Positions 4,821 through 8,169 of a stretch of 8,169 bases of DNA are shown here, in pieces (the stretch's first letter is position 1; the number at the start of each line of letters is the position of its first letter). The stretch is from Bacillota bacterium (GTDB lineage Bacteria > Bacillota_H > UBA994 > UBA5500): positions 1-8,169 of the forward strand of contig JAAYGE010000256.1 in the NCBI GenBank assembly GCA_012727835.1, in the 5' to 3' direction. The translations under genes and the position numbers were made by a program. Below the pieces are notes generated by a model. That model worked only from the letters and a program-made list of their open reading frames with translations, had not been told where the DNA came from and made no database searches.

Positions 4821-5330
4821 ATGTTAAAGGATTCTCGGCTATTAAGAGTATTTAATGTGGTTCTACAGCGCCTATTAACCGATATATTAACGGCTGAGCT
4901 GGCAGTTCATGACTTATCAAAGGCCCAGTATGATGCCTTGCGCTATGTGGCCCATACCGACGTGCATGCCAGCCGCTGCGACATTTCCAGTTTGGCTAGT
5001 GCTTTGGGCACCAGTGTGCCGGCGGCCACCAAAATGGCCGACCGGTTGCAGGCCGCCGGTTGGTTGGAACGGCAGGATGCGCCCCACGATCGACGCCATA
5101 CCCTGCTTAAACTCACCGCCCAGGGAGAAGCAGTTATTGATCAGTTGGCCGGCTGTACCGAGAGGGCTCTGCAAAAGTTCTTAGAGCAGTTACCAACGGC
5201 GGAGAGAGTACAATTAGTTAGCGGTGTTTCGTCCTTTCTTAAGCATGCCTTACAGCAGCCTAATTTACAAAACATTTGCCTTTATTGCGGTGAAACCCAC
5301 GCGTCCGAGTGTCCCTTGGCTGTCGACTAA
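4821..5330 (+). CDS. MarR-family transcriptional regulator with C-terminal Cys/His cluster
   Basis: The 169-residue product is a winged-helix regulator that should bind DNA as a dimer. N-terminal helices (1-45) form the dimer interface with the C-terminal ones; the helix-turn-helix spans about 54-80 (ISSLASALGTSVPAATKMAD), and the wing carries the family signature DRRHTLLKLT (90-99) followed by QGEAV. After the usual last helix (about 125-145) there is an extra tail with CLYCGETHASEC: Cys153, Cys156, His160 and Cys164, spaced C-x2-C-x3-H-x3-C, which could hold zinc or sense redox. The ribosome binding site GGGGAGGT is at 4807-4814. The effector and target genes are unknown; no drug-efflux gene is adjacent. 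It follows a terminator, so it has its own promoter, which I could not define. Confidence 0.88.
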   Translation: MLKDSRLLRVFNVVLQRLLTDILTAELAVHDLSKAQYDALRYVAHTDVHASRCDISSLASALGTSVPAATKMADRLQAAGWLERQDAPHDRRHTLLKLTAQGEAVIDQLAGCTERALQKFLEQLPTAERVQLVSGVSSFLKHALQQPNLQNICLYCGETHASECPLAVD

Positions 5331-5356
5331 ATAGAATAGTGCCTACGCCTTTTAGT

Positions 5357-5380
5357 GGGAAGCTGACCAGGGTCAGTCCC
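5357..5380. terminator. Hairpin between convergent genes, weak terminator candidate
   Basis: GGGA-AG-CTGAC (5357-5367) pairs with GTCAGTCCC (5372-5380), with a 2-base bulge and a 4-base loop. It lies between the convergent MarR gene (ends 5330) and pseudouridine synthase gene (ends 5386). Neither strand shows a real T-tract after the stem, so it may act as a roadblock or need Rho. Confidence 0.4.
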
Positions 5381-5385
5381 ATTGG

Positions 5386-6255
5386 TCATAATAACCGTCC
5401 CATGTCTTCTGGCAAGGGGGCCAAAAAGCATAATTCCTGCTGCCAGCGCGGATGCACTAAACGCAGTCCATAGCAGTGTAAAGCTTGCCGTTGGATTAGG
5501 GGAGACCGGCTTCCGTACGGCTTATCTCCCACAATGGGATGGCCTAGCCAAGCAAAGTGCACCCGAATTTGGTGGGTGCGCCCCGTTAGCAACCTAGCTT
5601 GTACTAGGCTTATTTCACCCGGCTTTAACGTCCGGTAAGCCGTTTGCGCCGGCCGCCCTGACGACGCAACCCGGCGGGTGACCGGATTAGCCTCGTTTAT
5701 GGCTATGGGAGCATCGATTTGGCCTTCCCTTTGCCGGGGGCAGCCCTCAATGAGGGCCAGGTAATACTTGTCTATCATCTGCGGACGGGTCGTCAGCAGG
5801 TGCTGGGCCAAGGCATGCTTAGCTACCAACACTAGGCCGCTGGTGTCCCTATCCAGACGGGTAATAATGCGCACCGGGCGGGTTATGTCTTTCTGAGTCC
5901 AGTGCCAAGCGATAGCATTGGCTAAGGTGCCCCTAGGCTCCGGCGGAATGGGGTGAACAATTTGCCCCGGCGGTTTATTTACCAGCAACAAATCCCGGTC
6001 TTCGTATATGATACTTAAGGGCAAGTCTTCCGCCTCCTCCCGTGCTTCTTTGGGCTCGGCCAAGTAGAGCTCGATCACATCGCCCTCCTTTACCCTCGCC
6101 CGCACAGTGACGGCAGTGCCATTGAGTAAAATGCGCCCCTTGTATTTTAGGTCAATCAACATACGGCTAGAAATCCCCAGCCTATCCCGCAGCACATCTC
6201 TCAGCAGCCGCCCCTGGTCTGCCGCCGTCACCCTTTCCCGCCACTGAAAAGCCAA
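5386..6255 (-). CDS. RluA-family 23S rRNA/tRNA pseudouridine synthase (YjbO-like)
   Basis: The enzyme isomerises specific uridines in RNA to pseudouridine. The 289-residue product has an N-terminal S4 RNA-binding domain (about 12-70, with SSRMLIDLKYKGRILLNGT and KEGDVIELYL), then the catalytic domain from IIYEDRDLLLVNKPPGQIVHP (82-102). The core is RLDRDTSGLVLVAK (133-146), with catalytic Asp135. KYYLALIEG (163-171), the GRPAQTAYRTL strand and TGRTHQIRVHFAWLGHPIVGD (224-244, Arg226) complete the fold. The residue before RLD is Thr132 rather than the His of E. coli RluA, as is common in Gram-positive paralogues. The start is TTG, chosen because AGGAGGTGG lies directly upstream (6269-6261) and no ATG fits. 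The exact RNA site modified cannot be assigned. Confidence 0.92.
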   Translation of the reverse strand: MAFQWRERVTAADQGRLLRDVLRDRLGISSRMLIDLKYKGRILLNGTAVTVRARVKEGDVIELYLAEPKEAREEAEDLPLSIIYEDRDLLLVNKPPGQIVHPIPPEPRGTLANAIAWHWTQKDITRPVRIITRLDRDTSGLVLVAKHALAQHLLTTRPQMIDKYYLALIEGCPRQREGQIDAPIAINEANPVTRRVASSGRPAQTAYRTLKPGEISLVQARLLTGRTHQIRVHFAWLGHPIVGDKPYGSRSPLIQRQALHCYGLRLVHPRWQQELCFLAPLPEDMGRLL

Positions 6256-6260
6256 TTACC

Positions 6261-6269
6261 CCACCTCCT
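6261..6269 (-). promoter_or_regulatory. Ribosome binding site deciding the TTG start
   Basis: On the minus strand this reads AGGAGGTGG, five bases before TTG (6255-6253). The S4 domain begins a few residues later, so no downstream start would preserve the domain. The strong site compensates for the weak start codon. Confidence 0.75.
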
Positions 6270-6278
6270 GCCTATAGA

Positions 6279-6307
6279 ATAATACAGTTGGGCAACAAGC
6301 ACAACAA
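6279..6307 (-). promoter_or_regulatory. Candidate housekeeping promoter of the pseudouridine synthase gene
   Basis: On the minus strand TTGTTG (6307-6302) and TATTAT (6284-6279) are separated by 17 bases. The -10 matches the sigma-A consensus at 5 of 6 positions; the -35 has only TTG. The -10 ends 24 bases before the start codon, leaving a very short leader with the ribosome binding site. Confidence 0.45.
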
Positions 6308-6317
6308 AAGCGGACAC

Positions 6318-6346
6318 CGTACAAGATCATTGGTCATACATAAAAT
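6318..6346 (+). promoter_or_regulatory. Weak candidate promoter of the glutamate-synthase-like gene
   Basis: TAAAAT (6341-6346) is a good -10 (5 of 6) but the hexamer 17 bases upstream, CGTACA (6318-6323), matches only in its ACA half. A TACTA-CA-TAGTA inverted repeat (6365-6376) follows, near the expected transcript start, and could be an operator. Both are tentative. Confidence 0.25.
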
Positions 6347-6403
6347 GCCTCAGCCAACGAACACTACTACATAGTAATTGGATTAGGAAAGTAGGGAGGC
6401 CCT

Positions 6404-7852
6404 ATGTGGAAGAAGAAGGCAGCTCCAGATCAGGAGCCATTCTTGCCCCAAAAATCTAAACAAGAGTGGGTTACCAATGCCCTTGCTTTTGCCGCTGGAG
6501 CCGCGGCTGGGAGCCTAGGATTAATGGTAGCCGGGCGCAAGATAGCCGGTAGCATGATAAGACGAGCCACGAAAATATTGATGACCGACGAATACTCGGA
6601 GAACCTCCTAGAGCTTTATTCGGCAAGTATGCGGGCCGGGCTCCTCAATATTGGCGAGGCCAATTTGCGCTCCAGCACCGGCACTACTATTCTGCGGCCC
6701 TTAGGGTCGCCCAAGAAGGTACCGGATTTTTCCGGCCTCATGTTCGACTTCGCCCAGCTAGCAACTCTGCCCACCCAAATGCATGTGCCCATCGCTATGG
6801 AAACGGTTATTGGCCCCAAGGCGAAAAAACCCTTACGCATTGATATCCCCATTATCATCGCCGGAATGGGGTATGGTTGGGCCCTCTCGGAAAAGGCCAA
6901 AGTTGCTCTCGCCTTAGGAGCTAGTGCGGTTGGTACCGCTACTAATACGGGGATGGGGCCGTGGTTGGAATCGGAGCGCAAAGCCGCTGACAAGCTTATC
7001 TTTCAGTATAACCGGGGTGACTGGTCCAAGCGCCCGGAGGTTTACCAGGCCTCCGACGCAATTGAAATCCAGCTGGGCCAAGGAGCCGCCGCCAGTAGTG
7101 GGATGCAGATAATGCCTGATCATCTCGATCCTCGTCTCCGCCAACGGTTTGAATTGGGGCCCTCTGAGGCCCTAGTTAACCATGCTCGCCAGCCGGGCAT
7201 GCACCGCCCCGAGGATCTAGCCCCGTTGGTACAAATGCTGAGAGAGCAGTCGGGGGGCGTGCCCATTGGGGTTAAGCTGGCGGCTGGTCAGCAATTAGAA
7301 AAAGACCTGCACGTCGCCGTGCAGGCCGGTGTAGACTTTATTAGCCTTGATGGCTGTAACGCTGCTACGAAAGGTTCGCCACCTATCCTTCAAGATGATT
7401 TTGGTCTACCAACCCTTTATGCTTTAGTAAGAGCTAGTAGATGGTTTGAGCAGCAGCGCTTGAAAGGAAAGGTAACCCTAATTGTCTCCGGCGGACTAAA
7501 AACGCCCGGCGACTATCTGAAGGCCTTAGCCCTCGGCGCCGACGTGGTGGCTATTGGCACCATGGCCCTCTTCGCCATCACCCATACCCAGGTCACCCAT
7601 GCTATTCCCTATGAGCCACCTACCCAGGCCGTATGGTACAAAGGGAAAGCTATACAACTCTACGATCCAACTATGGGTGGTTGTGCTTTAGCCAAGTATT
7701 TGCAGTCGTGTACAGAGGAAATGGCCTTTGCGGTGCGTGTCCTGGGCCTTACATCCATACAGGAAGTAGATAAGCGTTGCCTGTTTGCCCTCGACCCTGC
7801 GACTGCCGAGATTTGCGACGTACCGTTGGGGTATGAGACACCAAAGAATTAG
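6404..7852 (+). CDS. Membrane-anchored FMN-binding glutamate-synthase-like protein
   Basis: The 482-residue protein carries the FMN-binding TIM-barrel domain of glutamate synthase without the glutaminase domain of GltB. One N-terminal hydrophobic segment (about 24-44, ALAFAAGAAAGSLGLMVAG) suggests a membrane anchor. The barrel runs from IDIPIIIAGMGYGWALS (146-162) through EIQLGQGAAASSGMQI (221-236), GVPIGVKLAAG (285-295, Lys291), FISLDGCNAATKGSP (312-326) to VSGGLKTPGDYLKALALGAD (361-380) and VVAIGTMAL, the phosphate-binding end. The cysteine cluster for the 3Fe-4S centre of true GltB is not evident; Cys427 and Cys436 (GGCALAKYLQSC) are the nearest candidates. The start has GGGAGG at about 6394-6400. 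Family members act as uncharacterised oxidoreductases; glutamate synthesis should not be assumed. Its last 104 bases are overlapped antisense by the transporter gene at 7749-8169. Confidence 0.86.
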   Translation: MWKKKAAPDQEPFLPQKSKQEWVTNALAFAAGAAAGSLGLMVAGRKIAGSMIRRATKILMTDEYSENLLELYSASMRAGLLNIGEANLRSSTGTTILRPLGSPKKVPDFSGLMFDFAQLATLPTQMHVPIAMETVIGPKAKKPLRIDIPIIIAGMGYGWALSEKAKVALALGASAVGTATNTGMGPWLESERKAADKLIFQYNRGDWSKRPEVYQASDAIEIQLGQGAAASSGMQIMPDHLDPRLRQRFELGPSEALVNHARQPGMHRPEDLAPLVQMLREQSGGVPIGVKLAAGQQLEKDLHVAVQAGVDFISLDGCNAATKGSPPILQDDFGLPTLYALVRASRWFEQQRLKGKVTLIVSGGLKTPGDYLKALALGADVVAIGTMALFAITHTQVTHAIPYEPPTQAVWYKGKAIQLYDPTMGGCALAKYLQSCTEEMAFAVRVLGLTSIQEVDKRCLFALDPATAEICDVPLGYETPKN

Positions 7853-8169
7853 AGAGATTACACAATGAAATAGTGAACGAGGATAAGGTAACTACTGAAA
7901 CCACCGTCTCTACACCAAAGCCAACGACAAAAGGTTTGATTCCTGCCCTCATGCGTTTGAAGTCGGTGGAGAGCCCCACGCCAGCAAAGGTGAGCATAAA
8001 CAGCCACTTGCTGGCGTTATTTAATATTTTGCCCTCGGCGGGAGTGATATAGCCAAAGGTTGCCAGCAAGGAGAAGGCCAAGAAGCCGATGAGGAACTTG
8101 GGCAGTCGCTGCCACAGGAAGGCCGCCTTATTCTGTACCCGACCAGTTATACCTTTGCGGGCGTAATGA
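7749..8169 (-). CDS. YeiH-type (UPF0324) putative sulfate exporter, C-terminal part
   Basis: The minus-strand frame is open to the window edge, so the 5' part of the gene lies beyond 8169; about 139 residues are seen. They include LPKFLIGFLAFSLLATFGYI, then a linker, WLFMLTFAGVGLSTDFKRM and GIKPFVVGFGVETVVSVVTL. The GVGLSTDFKRMRAGIKPF block and the final hydrophobic helix are typical of the C-terminus of YeiH family membrane transporters, whose name 'sulfate exporter' is a prediction. Relatives usually end soon after the last helix, whereas this frame continues for about 34 polar residues (from about SNSLVSHTPT) to a TAA at 7751-7749, antisense to the gene ending at 7852. The tail may be a genuine extension after stop-codon loss, or a small frameshift may have removed the original stop. 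No terminator is seen between the two genes. Confidence 0.8.
   Translation of the reverse strand, partial: HYARKGITGRVQNKAAFLWQRLPKFLIGFLAFSLLATFGYITPAEGKILNNASKWLFMLTFAGVGLSTDFKRMRAGIKPFVVGFGVETVVSVVTLSSFTISLCNLSNSLVSHTPTVRRKSRQSQGRGQTGNAYLLPVWM

Noticed and set aside
5380..6338. The 11-base sequence CATTGGTCATA occurs on both sides of the pseudouridine synthase gene (5380-5390 and 6328-6338), resembling target-site duplication.
   Set aside because: Several 11-base matches are expected by chance in 8 kb, the gene is a normal resident gene, and no transposase or terminal inverted repeats are present.
6404..7852. Annotation as glutamate synthase large subunit (gltB).
   Set aside because: The glutaminase and Fe-S parts are missing and there is an added membrane anchor, so the specific gene name is not justified.

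Overview
The window looks like a chromosomal segment of a Gram-positive, low-to-mid GC bacterium of the Clostridia (Bacillota). The reasons are near-perfect AGGAGGTG-type ribosome binding sites before most genes, use of GTG and TTG starts, short intergenic gaps, compact hairpin-plus-T terminators, and the gene families present (adenine deaminase of the AdeC type, a short NfeD with a stomatin-like partner, a YjbO-like RluA enzyme). No genus can be named from the sequence alone. No rRNA, tRNA, CRISPR array, transposase or phage gene is visible, and no gene-free stretch reaches 300 bases.

Layout. Positions 1-831 (+) hold the 3' half of an adenine deaminase gene, closed by a hairpin at about 898-926 that can terminate both strands. 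A three-gene minus-strand operon follows (2283 down to 949): a DUF2500 membrane protein, a PPC/DUF296 protein coupled to it by an ATGA overlap, and a second, longer DUF2500 paralogue. All three products are rich in histidine. Diverging from this operon, 2422-3138 (+) encodes a YkgJ-type cysteine-cluster protein. Next is a tight plus-strand pair, a short NfeD (3207-3641) and an SPFH/stomatin-like protein (3646-4665), with a candidate ECF (SigW-like) promoter before it and a strong terminator after it. A MarR-family regulator with a C-terminal Cys/His cluster (4821-5330) converges on an RluA-family pseudouridine synthase (6255-5386, TTG start). Divergent from the latter is a membrane-anchored, stand-alone glutamate-synthase-like FMN domain protein (6404-7852). 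The right edge holds the 3' end of a YeiH-type transporter gene on the minus strand, which runs 104 bases antisense into the end of the glutamate-synthase-like gene.

How the genes work together. NfeD and the stomatin-like protein are a classic membrane-microdomain pair. The DUF2500/PPC operon is the least explained part. Its histidine clusters, and the cysteine-cluster gene reading away from the same intergenic region, suggest metal binding or metal sensing, but that is inference. The purine salvage, RNA modification, FMN enzyme and transporter genes look like ordinary neighbours with no clear shared pathway.
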